DNA of 64,000 nt from Marinobacter sp. BGYM27. Lineage in GTDB: Bacteria > Pseudomonadota > Gammaproteobacteria > Pseudomonadales > Oleiphilaceae. The notes beneath the pieces are model-generated. The model did not search any database and was not told where the DNA came from. It saw nothing but the letters and a program-made list of their open reading frames with translations. The DNA lies in assembly GCA_025153445.1 (NCBI GenBank), contig JANZNS010000009.1, forward strand, positions 89,299 through 153,298, given 5' to 3'. Of this stretch, positions 26,613-35,740 are shown in pieces (positions within the stretch are counted from its first letter, which is position 1; every line of letters starts with the position of its first letter). Made by a program: the position numbers and the translations under genes.

Positions 26613-28049
26613 TCAGGAGCCGTTAATGGCGTCCTGTTTCCTGCCCGCTGCCATTAGCACAACATCAATGATAAGAAAGGCCGCAAGGCTGACGCCCATC
26701 ACCGGCAGGAACCAGCCCAGCGTCGCCGCCACGGCGATCAGAACGACCAGTGCAGCGGGTGGAACCCGAAGCAGGTGGGTGGTCAGTCGACCGGAGCTGC
26801 TCTGTTTCGTTGGCCGGCGCGTCCACCACATCCGGTACCCCAGCACGATCAGGGTGCACAGGCCCAGCGCAAACGCCAGCAGTGCCAGCTGATTGGGTAA
26901 GCCCCACATCGACCCCATGTGAATATCAATGCCCCAGCGGGTGAGTTTCGCTGCAATCGGGAAATCGGCAAACCGCGCTTCGCTCACCACCTCCATCGTG
27001 TGAGGGTTGACCGCAACAGAGTCCACTTCGGTGGGCCAGCTACGGTTGATTTCCCTCACGACCCAGGCTTTATCCGGAGATGTCGCCGGGCGAATTTCAA
27101 GCAGGCCCGCTTTGATGTCGTGCTGGCGGGCAGTCGCCAGAACCGAATCGAAAAGACCATCATTTGCGCTCATGGCTGCGGGCGTCGTTTCCGCTGGCGC
27201 GTGATCCCCGTGATGATGCGCATGACCGTCCGCTTCCGGTGCAGTCGCTGTGATATCCGTGTTGACGCCCGGAGTGCCCCAGCCAAGCGCCGCGCGCATT
27301 TGACCAATGTTGCCACCCGCCCACTGCGACCAGGTAAGCCCTGTTACGGACAGAAACAGCAGCCCTATCAAGAGCACCATGCCAAGCGTCGAATGCCTGC
27401 GCCGCGTGTTTTCACGAGCGGGGTTCATAGCTGCCGCCTGGGCGACTTGCTTGCGCTTGCGCTGCCGGTTAATCCAGAGGATCAGGCCACCCAACGCGAC
27501 GATCCATAACCAGGATGCCGCCAGTTCGCTGTAATGTCGGCCAAAATCACCCATATGCAGGCTGCGATGCAGGTTATCGATCCAGGTTCTTAGCGGCAGC
27601 GCGCCGCTGGTGCCATAAACCGCAAGGTTACCTTTGACCTCAAGGGTGATGGGGTCAACAAAAATGGATCGATGCTCGTATTGGGCCAATGTCGGATCAT
27701 TAAACATTACCCGGGTGGTGTCGCCCGTTGCGGGCGCCGGGCGCACAGCCGCGAGCGATGCATCCGGCCCGACAACCTCACGGGCGACGGCGATTTGCTG
27801 TGCCAGTGAGGCCGGCGTGCCGGTGCTGACGCCGGTGAGGGCATCGGCATACATCAGTTTCTCGATTTGCGGCGAGATCGCATAGAGCCCACCGGAGAGG
27901 GCGGCGATAAAGATGAAAGGCCCTGCCAGCAGCCCGATATAGAAGTGCAGCCGCAGCAGTAACGGGTAGAACCAGCGCTTGGCGCCTTGTTGCGCAGATA
28001 CCGGGGCTTCCGCATTGAGCCCGTGTGAAAGGGTGGATTCCTGGGACAT
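26613..28049 (-). CDS. PepSY-associated transmembrane protein
   Basis: Inner-membrane protein with PepSY_TM architecture, typical of iron- or siderophore-linked reductase-like proteins. The start at 28049 (MSQESTLSHGLNAEAP) has AGAGG 7 nt upstream; an open extension of 39 codons is unsupported. Four main membrane spans: FYIGLLAGPFIFIAALSGGLY near residue 37, a second near 180, a third near 235, and C-terminal ones from about 385. A His-rich loop (ADGHAHHHGDHAP) lies in the large periplasmic part and may bind metal. It is separated from the upstream DUF2946 gene by 167 bp containing a long hairpin. Confidence 0.85.
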   Translation of the reverse strand: MSQESTLSHGLNAEAPVSAQQGAKRWFYPLLLRLHFYIGLLAGPFIFIAALSGGLYAISPQIEKLMYADALTGVSTGTPASLAQQIAVAREVVGPDASLAAVRPAPATGDTTRVMFNDPTLAQYEHRSIFVDPITLEVKGNLAVYGTSGALPLRTWIDNLHRSLHMGDFGRHYSELAASWLWIVALGGLILWINRQRKRKQVAQAAAMNPARENTRRRHSTLGMVLLIGLLFLSVTGLTWSQWAGGNIGQMRAALGWGTPGVNTDITATAPEADGHAHHHGDHAPAETTPAAMSANDGLFDSVLATARQHDIKAGLLEIRPATSPDKAWVVREINRSWPTEVDSVAVNPHTMEVVSEARFADFPIAAKLTRWGIDIHMGSMWGLPNQLALLAFALGLCTLIVLGYRMWWTRRPTKQSSSGRLTTHLLRVPPAALVVLIAVAATLGWFLPVMGVSLAAFLIIDVVLMAAGRKQDAINGS

Positions 28050-28176
28050 AAAAAGCCTCTGAACCATATGCAAAACAGAATGCGTCAACACAATCAGCAC
28101 ACACCTGAATGGGCGAAGGCTTACGAATAAGCCGCGCTCAGGTGTTGTTGTGTTGGGTGAAAGCAACGGGTTGCGA

Positions 28177-28214
28177 GGGTGTTGAAAACGTCGCGTATGA
28201 CGCTTTCAACACCC
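28177..28214 (-). terminator. long hairpin between DUF2946 and PepSY genes
   Basis: A 16-bp stem with one mismatch (GGGTGTTGAAAACGTC/GACGCTTTCAACACCC, loop GCGTAT) begins 2 nt after the DUF2946 stop. No T-run follows. It could attenuate read-through into the PepSY gene or stabilise the upstream mRNA. Confidence 0.5.
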
Positions 28215-28216
28215 GC

Positions 28217-28651
28217 TTATATGGTAAGGCCGGGAGGCGCGCGTCCCTGGGCAAGTGCGTAGGCGGCGGGCGTTGAATAGCCGCGCGTGGTGGGAATAGG
28301 CGGATGGATGGCGCCCCAGATTGTCGGCGTGGCGATAACCAGCGCCTGGGGTGCCATCGATGACGTATGAAACAGCAGTGTGCAATAGCCGCAGGATGCA
28401 TGCAGCAATTGCGGCTGGCCGGATGCATCCGCCGATACATGATGCCCAGAATGGGTGTCGTGCAGGTCAGGCTGTGCCGGCGATGCCAGGCACATGGCGT
28501 AGGCCGGTTTGGCAAATGCAGCCTGAACATTGGATATCAGGGGGCCGGCAAAAAGCAGCACCATCGACAACAGCGCGAGCCATGCTGAACGCTGGCGCTG
28601 ACGTCGATCAAAGCCCAGCAAGCTGGACGGCGTGTTGCAATGCGAATTCAA
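28217..28651 (-). CDS. DUF2946 family secreted small protein
   Basis: 144 residues with an N-terminal hydrophobic segment (about 23-45, LALLSMVLLFAGPLISNVQA) acting as signal or anchor. It carries a His cluster HDTHSGHH and the family motif ASCGYCTLLFH, a CxxC next to histidine. The end has the usual RAPP motif. DUF2946 genes often neighbour copper- or TonB-related genes; the function is unproven. The start is 3 nt after the CDF transporter stop, so the two are translationally linked. Metal handling is an inference from composition and neighbours. Confidence 0.8.
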   Translation of the reverse strand: MNSHCNTPSSLLGFDRRQRQRSAWLALLSMVLLFAGPLISNVQAAFAKPAYAMCLASPAQPDLHDTHSGHHVSADASGQPQLLHASCGYCTLLFHTSSMAPQALVIATPTIWGAIHPPIPTTRGYSTPAAYALAQGRAPPGLTI

Positions 28652-28654
28652 CGG

Positions 28655-29665
28655 TTAGTCTACCTTCGAACTGGCGGCGTGCGCCTTTAGCGACTCGGCT
28701 TCAACGAACACCCGCTTGACCTGCGGGTACGCCTGCTTGATTCGCCCGTCCAGATCTGCGATCACGTGCTCCAGTTCGGCCACCGAGTTTTGCCGGGTAA
28801 ATTTCACGCTCAGGTTAACGAGCACAAAGTCGGGGCCCATGTGCATGGTCAATAGCTCGTTGACCTTATCGATCTGTTGCGTTTCAGTCGCGATCTTTCG
28901 AATACCGGCTACCACCGGTTTGTTGGCAGCTTCACCGATCAACAGGCCTTTGGTTTCGTATGCCAGCCAGATCGCGGTACCACCAAGAATCAGACCGATG
29001 ATCACCGAGGCTGCGCCGTCCATCCAGTACATGCCGGTTTGGTCAGCCAGGAAGATACCGATCATCGCGACCAGCAGGCCGATCATCGCCGCAGAATCCT
29101 CGAACAACACCACAAACATGGTGGGATCCTTGCCCCGGCGAACGGCTTCAAAATACCCCCATTTGCCTTTTGATCTGGTGAATTCAGTAAACGCGAAATA
29201 CCAGGCGGCCCCTTCAAACAGTATGCCCAGCCCCAGTACGATGTAGTTTACCGTCGGATCGCCGATTGGGGAGGGATGGATGATGTGGCGGACCCCTTCG
29301 TAAATCGAGATGCCGGAGCCCACGGCAAAGATCAGAATGGCGACCACAAAACTCCAGAAATAGATCTCCTTGCCATAACCAAACGGGAATCGCTCATCAG
29401 CCGGGCGGGCGCTTTTCTTCATGCCGTAGAGCAGCAGGACCTGGTTGCCGGTATCCACCAGCGAGTGAACCCCTTCTGAAAACATGGCCGAACTGCCGGT
29501 CATCACGGCTGCAACGAACTTGGTGCAGGCGATCAGGAAATTACCGCCGAGCGCGGCGTAGATTACTTTTTTGTTGGAGCCTGCCATAAAAGGTGTCCAT
29601 TCCGGAGTGCGTTGCGTCCCGTCAGGATAGCGCACAATTCGAGTATTTTTAGGTGTAAATGCCAT
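28655..29665 (-). CDS. cation diffusion facilitator (CDF/SLC30-like) transporter
   Basis: Proton-driven divalent cation exporter (Zn, Mn, Co or Fe). Six transmembrane helices. The metal site is in SEGVHSLVDTGNQ (HxxxD-type) and FEDSAAMIGLL. The cytoplasmic C-terminal domain starts near ETKGLLIGEAA. It resembles the SLC30A9/ZnT9-like branch rather than FieF. Length is 336 residues from ATG 29665; a second ATG at 29587 (MAGSNKKVIYAALGG) is a credible alternative because the first 26 residues are poorly conserved. It lies between the ABC exporter (14 bp) and DUF2946 (3 bp), same direction. Confidence 0.9.
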   Translation of the reverse strand: MAFTPKNTRIVRYPDGTQRTPEWTPFMAGSNKKVIYAALGGNFLIACTKFVAAVMTGSSAMFSEGVHSLVDTGNQVLLLYGMKKSARPADERFPFGYGKEIYFWSFVVAILIFAVGSGISIYEGVRHIIHPSPIGDPTVNYIVLGLGILFEGAAWYFAFTEFTRSKGKWGYFEAVRRGKDPTMFVVLFEDSAAMIGLLVAMIGIFLADQTGMYWMDGAASVIIGLILGGTAIWLAYETKGLLIGEAANKPVVAGIRKIATETQQIDKVNELLTMHMGPDFVLVNLSVKFTRQNSVAELEHVIADLDGRIKQAYPQVKRVFVEAESLKAHAASSKVD

Positions 29666-29679
29666 GCTGGCACAGGATT

Positions 29680-31479
29680 TTATTGCGCCGGTATGTCTTT
29701 GTTTTCCGCCTCAGGTTCCTGAAACTGCAATGCGGCCAGGCGCGCATACAACGGATCCGTTTCGATCAGCTGCTGATGCGTGCCAATCGCCTGGATACGG
29801 CCCTGATTCACCACCGCGATCCGGTCCGCATGTTTTACGGTTGCCAGACGGTGAGCAATCACCAGCGTGGTGCGGCCGGCCATCAGCTTCGGCAGTGCCT
29901 GTTGGATCAGGTGCTCGCTTTCGGCGTCCAGGGCGCTGGTCGCTTCGTCCAGTAATAACACGGGCGCATCGGTCATCAGCGCCCGGGCAATGGCTATGCG
30001 TTGCTTCTGGCCACCTGACAAGCCGAGCCCGGCATCCCCGAGCCGGGTGTCGTAGCCTTGAGGTGCAGCTTCGATAAAATCATCGGCGTAGGCCACGCGA
30101 GCAGCGGCTTTCACAGCGTCCATCCCGGCATCGGGTCGACCGTAGCGAATGTTATCGGCAATGGTGCCAAAAAACAGCGCCGGATTCTGCGATACAAACG
30201 CAAAGCACCGTCGCAGGTCGGCCGGGTCCAGCGAGCGTATATCCAGACCTTCCAGCAGAATCCGCCCTGATTGCGGATCAAAAAAACGCAGTAACAGATC
30301 GAACAAAGTGGACTTGCCTGCACCTGACGGCCCCACCAGTGCCAGTGTTTCGCCTGGGCGTATCACCAGGCTGATGTCGTCTATCACAGTAACGTCGGGG
30401 CGACCGGGATAGGCAAAGCGAAGCTGCTCCAGCTCGATCTTGCCGGTGATGGTCGGGGGCAGAGTGAGCATGTTTTCGGGTTGGGCGGGAGGGGTGATTT
30501 CGCTTTCGGTTTGCAGCAACTCGATGATCCGCGCAGCAGCGCCCGCCGCACGCTGAAGTTCGCCGATAACTTCACTGAGCGAACCGGCGGATGAGCCGAC
30601 AATCAGGGCATAGAAGACGAAGGCCGCCAACTCGCCTCCGGTGATGCGACCGGCGATCACATCCTGTCCACCGACCCAGAGCATGGCGCCGACTGCGCCC
30701 AGAATCAGCAGAATCACGATGGCGATCATCCAGGCCCGTTGGCGCACCCGGATCTTGGCGATGCTGAAGGCTCGGTCGGTCACGTCTGCAAAACGGGCCG
30801 CATCCTCGCTTTGGTGGTTATAGGCCTGAACGGTTTTGATCTGGCCCAGTATTTCGCCGACATAGCTGCCAACGTCGGCAATTCGGTCCTGGCTCAGGCG
30901 TGAGAGTTTGCGTACCCGCCGGCCAAAAATCAGAATCGGCGCGACGACCAAAGGCACGGCCAGCATCACAATGCCGGTCAATTTCGGGTTGGTGATAAAC
31001 AGGAGAATGATACCCCCCACCAGCATCACCAGATTGCGCAAGGCCACAGAAACCGTGGAGCCGATGACGGATTGCAGCACGGTGGTGTCGGTGGTCAGCC
31101 GTGACTGGATTTCCAGCCCCCGGTTGGTCTCAAAGAAGCCGGGATGCAGAGTGATCAGATGATCGAATACCTGGGTTCGGATATCCGCCACCACCCGCTC
31201 GCCCAGCCAGGACACCAGATAGAAACGGGCGAAGGTGCCGATTGCCAGACCGGCCACCAGTACGAAGTAGAGCATGACGGACTGGTTCAGCAGTGCTGGT
31301 GAGCCGGTCACAAAGCCCTGATCCACCAGCAGGCGAATGCCCTGGCCCAGCGACAGTGTAATGCCCGCGGTAAAGATCAGCGCCAGCAAGGCACCGATGA
31401 CCGCTTTGCGGTAAGGCGCGATAAAGCGGACCACCATGGACAGGGCAAGTTGGCGTTCGGTCTTTGTGGTCTTGGCCAT
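29680..31479 (-). CDS. MsbA-related ABC exporter (fused permease-ATPase)
   Basis: Inner-membrane half-transporter that works as a homodimer. Six transmembrane helices occupy residues 1-320. The ATPase domain follows, with Walker A GPSGAGKST, signature LSGGQKQR, Walker B LLLDEATSALD and switch AHRLATV. Length is 599 residues. It belongs to the MsbA-like lipid/multidrug group; the real msbA is normally next to lpxK, which is absent here, so this is a paralogue of unknown substrate. First gene of a minus-strand run continuing into the CDF, DUF2946 and PepSY genes. Confidence 0.9.
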   Translation of the reverse strand: MAKTTKTERQLALSMVVRFIAPYRKAVIGALLALIFTAGITLSLGQGIRLLVDQGFVTGSPALLNQSVMLYFVLVAGLAIGTFARFYLVSWLGERVVADIRTQVFDHLITLHPGFFETNRGLEIQSRLTTDTTVLQSVIGSTVSVALRNLVMLVGGIILLFITNPKLTGIVMLAVPLVVAPILIFGRRVRKLSRLSQDRIADVGSYVGEILGQIKTVQAYNHQSEDAARFADVTDRAFSIAKIRVRQRAWMIAIVILLILGAVGAMLWVGGQDVIAGRITGGELAAFVFYALIVGSSAGSLSEVIGELQRAAGAAARIIELLQTESEITPPAQPENMLTLPPTITGKIELEQLRFAYPGRPDVTVIDDISLVIRPGETLALVGPSGAGKSTLFDLLLRFFDPQSGRILLEGLDIRSLDPADLRRCFAFVSQNPALFFGTIADNIRYGRPDAGMDAVKAAARVAYADDFIEAAPQGYDTRLGDAGLGLSGGQKQRIAIARALMTDAPVLLLDEATSALDAESEHLIQQALPKLMAGRTTLVIAHRLATVKHADRIAVVNQGRIQAIGTHQQLIETDPLYARLAALQFQEPEAENKDIPAQ

Positions 31480-31540
31480 CGGTATTTCCTTCAGGCGCTT
31501 GTCGGGTGAAAGCGCGCTGATTATGCCATCTTCAAGCGCG

Positions 31541-33061
31541 CTATGGTGCGGATTTCGACTGGGAACGGAACAGGAACAGCAGCGGCATCGAAGCTACGGT
31601 TACCCAGGCCATCAATCTGAAATCGTTAAGGTAGGAGATGGTGGCGGCCTGCGCATTCAGGGTCTGGTCAAGCAGCGCCATGCCCGTGGCGCTGTCAGTG
31701 GGGATGCCGCCGGGCAGCGTCATGGCCTCAAACGCAGGTCGGAACGGGTTCAGAAACTCGCCGAGCACGGCGTGGTTTATCTGGGTATTACGTGCGACCA
31801 GCGTGACCATTACCGAAATACCAATCGAGCTGCCGATATTACGCATCAGGCTGAACATCGCAGTGGCCTCGTTGCGGTAACGGGGCGCCAGAGTGGCAAA
31901 GCTGATGGTACTCAGGGGCACAAAGATAAAACCCAGCCCCAGCCCCTGAATAATGCCGGTGCCGACCAGTGTTGCCATGCTGACATCAGTGGTGAATTCG
32001 GCCATCTGGAACAGGCTGACCGATACCAGTGTCAGCCCCAGAAACACCAGTGCCCTGATGTCCACCCGATTCACCAACCTGCCGACCAGCATCATCGCGA
32101 TCATGCTGCCCAGCCCCCTTGGGGCCAGCGCGAAGCCGGTGGTCATTACCGGATAACCCATAAGCTGCTGGAGAAACGGCGGCAACAAGGCAAGCGTGGC
32201 CAGTAGAATAATGCCCACCATAAAGATGAAGACCAGACCAACCGACAGGTTGCGGTCGCGGAAAAGCCCGGGTTCCAGGAATGGCGCCCTGGCCGTCATC
32301 ATATGCACCAGGAACATCGCCAGTGCGGTGCCGGCAAGGGCGGTTTCCAGCATGATTTCAGTAGAGGCAAACCAGTCCTGGCTCTGGCCCCGATCGAGCA
32401 TCAGTTGCAGTGCGCCGATGGCAATCGCCAGCAGGGTGAAGCCGAAAACGTCAAAGCTGCGTTTGTCTTTCTCGGTTTCCGGTACGAAAGCCCAGATGCC
32501 CAGCAGTGACAGAATACCGACCGGCAGGTTAATGAAGAAAACCCAGCGCCAGTCCAGCACCTCCGTCAGATAGCCGCCAAGCGTAGGGCCAAGGATGGGG
32601 CCTATCATCACGCCCACACCCCACATGGCCATTGCCGAGCCGTGCTGTTCTTTGGGGTAGGTGTCCAGCAATACCGCCTGGGACAATGGCACCAGACCGG
32701 CACCGAAAATACCCTGCAGCAAACGGAAAGCCACCAGTTCGTTCAGGTTGGTGGCGATGCCACACAGAACCGATGCGATGGTGAAACCGGTAACGGAGAG
32801 CAGAAACAACTGACGCCGGCCAATCCGCGCCGCCAGAAAGCCGGTCAGCGGGGTGGCGATAGCGGCCGCGACAATATAGGACGTCAGCACCCACGAAATC
32901 TGCTCGGAGGTGGCCGACATGCTGCCTTGCATATGCGGCAGGGCAACGTTGGCGATGGTGGTGTCCAGCGCCTGCATAATGGTGGCGAGCATGATCGAAA
33001 GGGTAATCAGGCCTCGCAGATTCTTTGCAGAACGTGGCGCTTTGGTCGCAATAGCGGTCAT
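31541..33061 (-). CDS. EmrB-like MFS drug efflux permease (DHA2)
   Basis: Proton-driven inner-membrane component of a tripartite-type pump. 506 residues, about 14 helices. Motifs: MQALDTTIANVALPHMQ, motif A GFLAARIGRRQLFLLS, and motif C GPILGPTLGGYL. Its ATG overlaps the emrA-like stop by 4 bp (ATGA), and that gene overlaps marR the same way. The three genes form one coupled operon. The outer-membrane partner (TolC type) is not in the window. Confidence 0.93.
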   Translation of the reverse strand: MTAIATKAPRSAKNLRGLITLSIMLATIMQALDTTIANVALPHMQGSMSATSEQISWVLTSYIVAAAIATPLTGFLAARIGRRQLFLLSVTGFTIASVLCGIATNLNELVAFRLLQGIFGAGLVPLSQAVLLDTYPKEQHGSAMAMWGVGVMIGPILGPTLGGYLTEVLDWRWVFFINLPVGILSLLGIWAFVPETEKDKRSFDVFGFTLLAIAIGALQLMLDRGQSQDWFASTEIMLETALAGTALAMFLVHMMTARAPFLEPGLFRDRNLSVGLVFIFMVGIILLATLALLPPFLQQLMGYPVMTTGFALAPRGLGSMIAMMLVGRLVNRVDIRALVFLGLTLVSVSLFQMAEFTTDVSMATLVGTGIIQGLGLGFIFVPLSTISFATLAPRYRNEATAMFSLMRNIGSSIGISVMVTLVARNTQINHAVLGEFLNPFRPAFEAMTLPGGIPTDSATGMALLDQTLNAQAATISYLNDFRLMAWVTVASMPLLFLFRSQSKSAP

Positions 33062-34179
33062 TCCGGCGTGACTTCCCCGGCATGCGCTTCGCCGACGAAA
33101 CCGCGCAACCAGTCAACCAGCGCGATGTGATGCCCTTCCGGATAACCGGTATCGACGCTGACAGATGTACTCATGCCGGCGCGCAGTGCAGGGGCGTTAT
33201 CGGTGGAATCGAACCGGATACGCACAGGCACCCGCTGCACCACCTTGACCCAGTTTCCTGTCGCGTTCTGTGCCGGCAGCACTGAAAACTCGGAACCTGT
33301 GGCCTGGGCAATGCTTTGCACGGTGCCTTCGAAGGTTTGGTCAGGATAGGTGTCCACTTCAATTTCCACCTTCTGGCCCGGCACCATGCGAGTCAGCTCG
33401 GTTTCCTTGAAGTTAGCCTCGATCCACAGGTCCCGGTTGCCCACCAGGCTCATGATCGCCGCACCATTTTTGGCGTAGGCGCCGGGATCCGGTGTTTTGG
33501 CGGCAATGCCGGCGAACGGCGCTGTGATGCGGGTGCGGGCCAGGTCCAGCTTCGCTGCATTCAGGCTGGCTTGGGCGGCCTGATAATCCGGGTGTTCCGC
33601 CAAGGGCAGATCAAGACCGCCACCCAGCGTCACTTCAATCCGCTTCAGATCGCGACTGATCGCATCCTGCTGCCGTTCGGCTGTGGCCAGTTCGTGGTGA
33701 TAGCGGGCCAGGTCTGATTGGGATGTCAGGTTACGCTTGGCCAGCGCCTGCTGGCGGTTGTATTCCTTGCGGGCAAAGGCCACGTTCTCTTTGGCCAGTT
33801 CGAGTTCCTCCTGGCGGGTGGCATAACGCGCCTTGAGGGTGCTGATGGCGTTTTCCGCCTGTCGCAGTTGCGCCTCGGCACGGGCCACTGCAATTTTGTA
33901 CGGGGCCGGATCAATCTGAAGCAGCAGGTCACCGGTGTTGACCGCCTGATTTTCTTTGACCAGCACGCTGCTGATACGCCCGCTGACTTCCGGCGAAATG
34001 CTGATCATGGGCGCCCGGATATAGGCGTTCTCGGTACTGATATAACGCCCACTGAAGACCGAAAACAGGAAAATGGCCAGTGCCACGGTTGCCGGTATCC
34101 CAATCAACAATGTGCGTCTGAGCCAGCGTTTGCGGCCCTTTGCCGGAGCCTGTTGCTGTGTGTCATCTGAAGAACTCAT
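33058..34179 (-). CDS. EmrA-like HlyD-family periplasmic adaptor
   Basis: Membrane-fusion protein linking the EmrB-like pump to an outer-membrane channel. One N-terminal transmembrane segment (about 25-45, LLIGIPATVALAIFLFSVFSG) is followed by a lipoyl/barrel-sandwich half (ENAYIRAPMISISPEVSG), a coiled-coil hairpin of about 100 residues (AVARAEAQLRQAENAISTL onward) and the beta-barrel. The start at 34179 is set by AGGAGA upstream and the ATGA overlap with the marR stop. Length is 373 residues. Confidence 0.93.
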   Translation of the reverse strand: MSSSDDTQQQAPAKGRKRWLRRTLLIGIPATVALAIFLFSVFSGRYISTENAYIRAPMISISPEVSGRISSVLVKENQAVNTGDLLLQIDPAPYKIAVARAEAQLRQAENAISTLKARYATRQEELELAKENVAFARKEYNRQQALAKRNLTSQSDLARYHHELATAERQQDAISRDLKRIEVTLGGGLDLPLAEHPDYQAAQASLNAAKLDLARTRITAPFAGIAAKTPDPGAYAKNGAAIMSLVGNRDLWIEANFKETELTRMVPGQKVEIEVDTYPDQTFEGTVQSIAQATGSEFSVLPAQNATGNWVKVVQRVPVRIRFDSTDNAPALRAGMSTSVSVDTGYPEGHHIALVDWLRGFVGEAHAGEVTPE

Positions 34180-34640
34180 TGGGGTGTCTCCTGGGATTCC
34201 CCGCCGCACTGCGACAGGTTGTGTCTGATCCGGGTGAGCGCCTCGTAAAGCGCCTCCTGTTGTTCGGTGCTCAGGCCATTCAGCGCATGGTTGCGGGTCT
34301 GCTGGCCGAGGGTGCGGAGTTCCTGCAACAGCGGGTGAGCCTCGTCCGTCAGAAACAGGCGATGTACGCGTCTGTCATTTGGGTCAGGGCGACGGACCAC
34401 GCAACCACGTGCTTCCAACCGATCAATATGACGGGCCAGCGATATGGGTTGCAGGTCCAGACTATCTGCCAGCGCAACCTGACTGAGGCCTTCTTCCCGC
34501 GCCAGGTAACTGAGCACAGCCCACTGGGCACTACTCAAGCCAAGATCCCGTGCGCGGCGGTTGAAATCCCGGCGCATAAGCCTGGATGCCTCCGCTATCA
34601 GGATGCCGATCTGGCTGATGTGGGCATTGGATTCGGTCAT
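34176..34640 (-). CDS. MarR-family regulator of the emrAB-like operon
   Basis: Winged-helix repressor of 154 residues, first in the operon. The HTH region reads LSQVALADSLDLQPISLARH, and the wing contains RRPDPNDRRVHRLFLT, the characteristic DxRxxxL/T pattern. It probably represses its own operon by binding the dyad just upstream (34661-34689) and releases it when a phenolic or drug-like ligand binds; both points are inferred from the family. Confidence 0.93.
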   Translation of the reverse strand: MTESNAHISQIGILIAEASRLMRRDFNRRARDLGLSSAQWAVLSYLAREEGLSQVALADSLDLQPISLARHIDRLEARGCVVRRPDPNDRRVHRLFLTDEAHPLLQELRTLGQQTRNHALNGLSTEQQEALYEALTRIRHNLSQCGGESQETPQ

Positions 34641-34660
34641 TTAATTAGCAATATCACATA

Positions 34661-34689
34661 TAGTAAGCTGTTATATAGGTAGCATACTA
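34661..34689. promoter_or_regulatory. candidate MarR operator/promoter
   Basis: An imperfect dyad, TAGTAAGCT and AGCATACTA (8 of 9 positions symmetric), is spaced by 11 A+T-rich bases. It sits about 20 bp upstream of the marR start and overlaps a TATATAAC-like -10 region on the minus strand. Confidence 0.45.
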
Positions 34690-34771
34690 AACAAAGTGAA
34701 AAATGAAAACAGGAGCAGTAGATGTGCTGATATCACATGCGGAAAGCGGCCGCGGAGAGGCGGGAAGCGGG

Positions 34772-34805
34772 AAACCGCTGCAGGCAGAACGCCCGCAGCG
34801 GGTTT
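34772..34805 (-). terminator. terminator-like hairpin after the liv operon
   Basis: Stem AAACCGCTGC/GCAGCGGGTTT with a single bulge lies about 14 nt after the livM stop on the minus strand. There is no T-run, so it may rely on Rho or stabilise the 3' end. Confidence 0.45.
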
Positions 34806-34818
34806 GGCACTAGCGGGA

Positions 34819-35733
34819 TTAGCGTTTGCTGAAAATACGCTCCAGTTCGCCAACAATCCCCCGACGGAATGTGAGCACGCAGATCACAAAGATAGTGCCC
34901 AGGATGACCTGTACCCAGGAACCGAACGAGCCCAGCTCATGGCTGAGCGAGCCGACCGCCAGTGCGCCGACCACCGGGCCGAAGACGGTTCCGAGCCCGC
35001 CTACGAGGGTCATCAGAATGACCTCGCCGGAGGTTTGCCAGTGGGCATTGGTCAGAGCGGCAAACTGGAAAACCACCGCTTTGGTCGCGCCGGCAAGCCC
35101 CGCCATGGTGGCGGAAATGACAAATGCCTGCAGTTTGAAGCGATCAACGTCATAGCCCAGTGACAGGGCGCGTGCTTCGTTCTCGCGGATCGCCTGCAGC
35201 ACCTCACCGAAAGGTGAGTGGATGGTGCGGTAGATAATGCAGAAGCCGGTCAGGAAGATCGCAAACACGAAGTAGTACATGGTCAGCGAGTCGTTCAGGT
35301 TGATAAAGCCGAACAGTTCGCCGCGCGGAATGCCCTGCAGGCCGTTTTCACCGCCGGTAAAGGGCATTTGCAGGGCCATAAAGTAAATGATCTGGGCCAG
35401 CGCCAATGTGATCATCGCGAAATAGATGCCTTGTCGGCGTATCGCCAGATAGCCGAAGGCGACGCCCAGCACCATCGAAAAAGCGGCACCGGTAACAATG
35501 CCCAGCAGGGGCGGGAACCCCCAGGCCTTGATGACATAACCGGTGATATAGGCCGCCGCGCCAAAAAAGGCTGCATGCCCGAAAGACAGCAGGCCGACAT
35601 AGCCCAGCAGCAGGTTAAACGCGCAGGCAAACAGCGCGAAACACAGCAAGTCCATGACAAACACCGGGTAGGCAAAAAACGGTGCAGTCAGCCCTGCGAC
35701 AAGCATCACGATCCACAGAATACGGTTAATCAT
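34819..35733 (-). CDS. livM: branched-chain amino acid ABC transporter permease LivM type
   Basis: Inner-membrane permease, about nine helices. Contains the LivM signature GYVGLLSFGHAAFFGAAAY near residue 45 and the cytoplasmic coupling segment GEVLQAIRENEARALSLGY. ATG 35733 is preferred; a GTG directly upstream would add one residue. It follows livH by a few bases and ends the operon livG-livF-SBP-livH-livM. The symbol reflects family; the real substrate may be urea, amides or aromatic acids instead of Leu/Ile/Val. Confidence 0.92.
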   Translation of the reverse strand: MINRILWIVMLVAGLTAPFFAYPVFVMDLLCFALFACAFNLLLGYVGLLSFGHAAFFGAAAYITGYVIKAWGFPPLLGIVTGAAFSMVLGVAFGYLAIRRQGIYFAMITLALAQIIYFMALQMPFTGGENGLQGIPRGELFGFINLNDSLTMYYFVFAIFLTGFCIIYRTIHSPFGEVLQAIRENEARALSLGYDVDRFKLQAFVISATMAGLAGATKAVVFQFAALTNAHWQTSGEVILMTLVGGLGTVFGPVVGALAVGSLSHELGSFGSWVQVILGTIFVICVLTFRRGIVGELERIFSKR

Positions 35734-35740
35734 CACGGGA

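Noticed and set aside
31436..32206. 256-codon plus-strand frame opposite the emrB-like gene
   Set aside because: Antisense to a conserved MFS permease; His/Gln-rich composition typical of a shadow.
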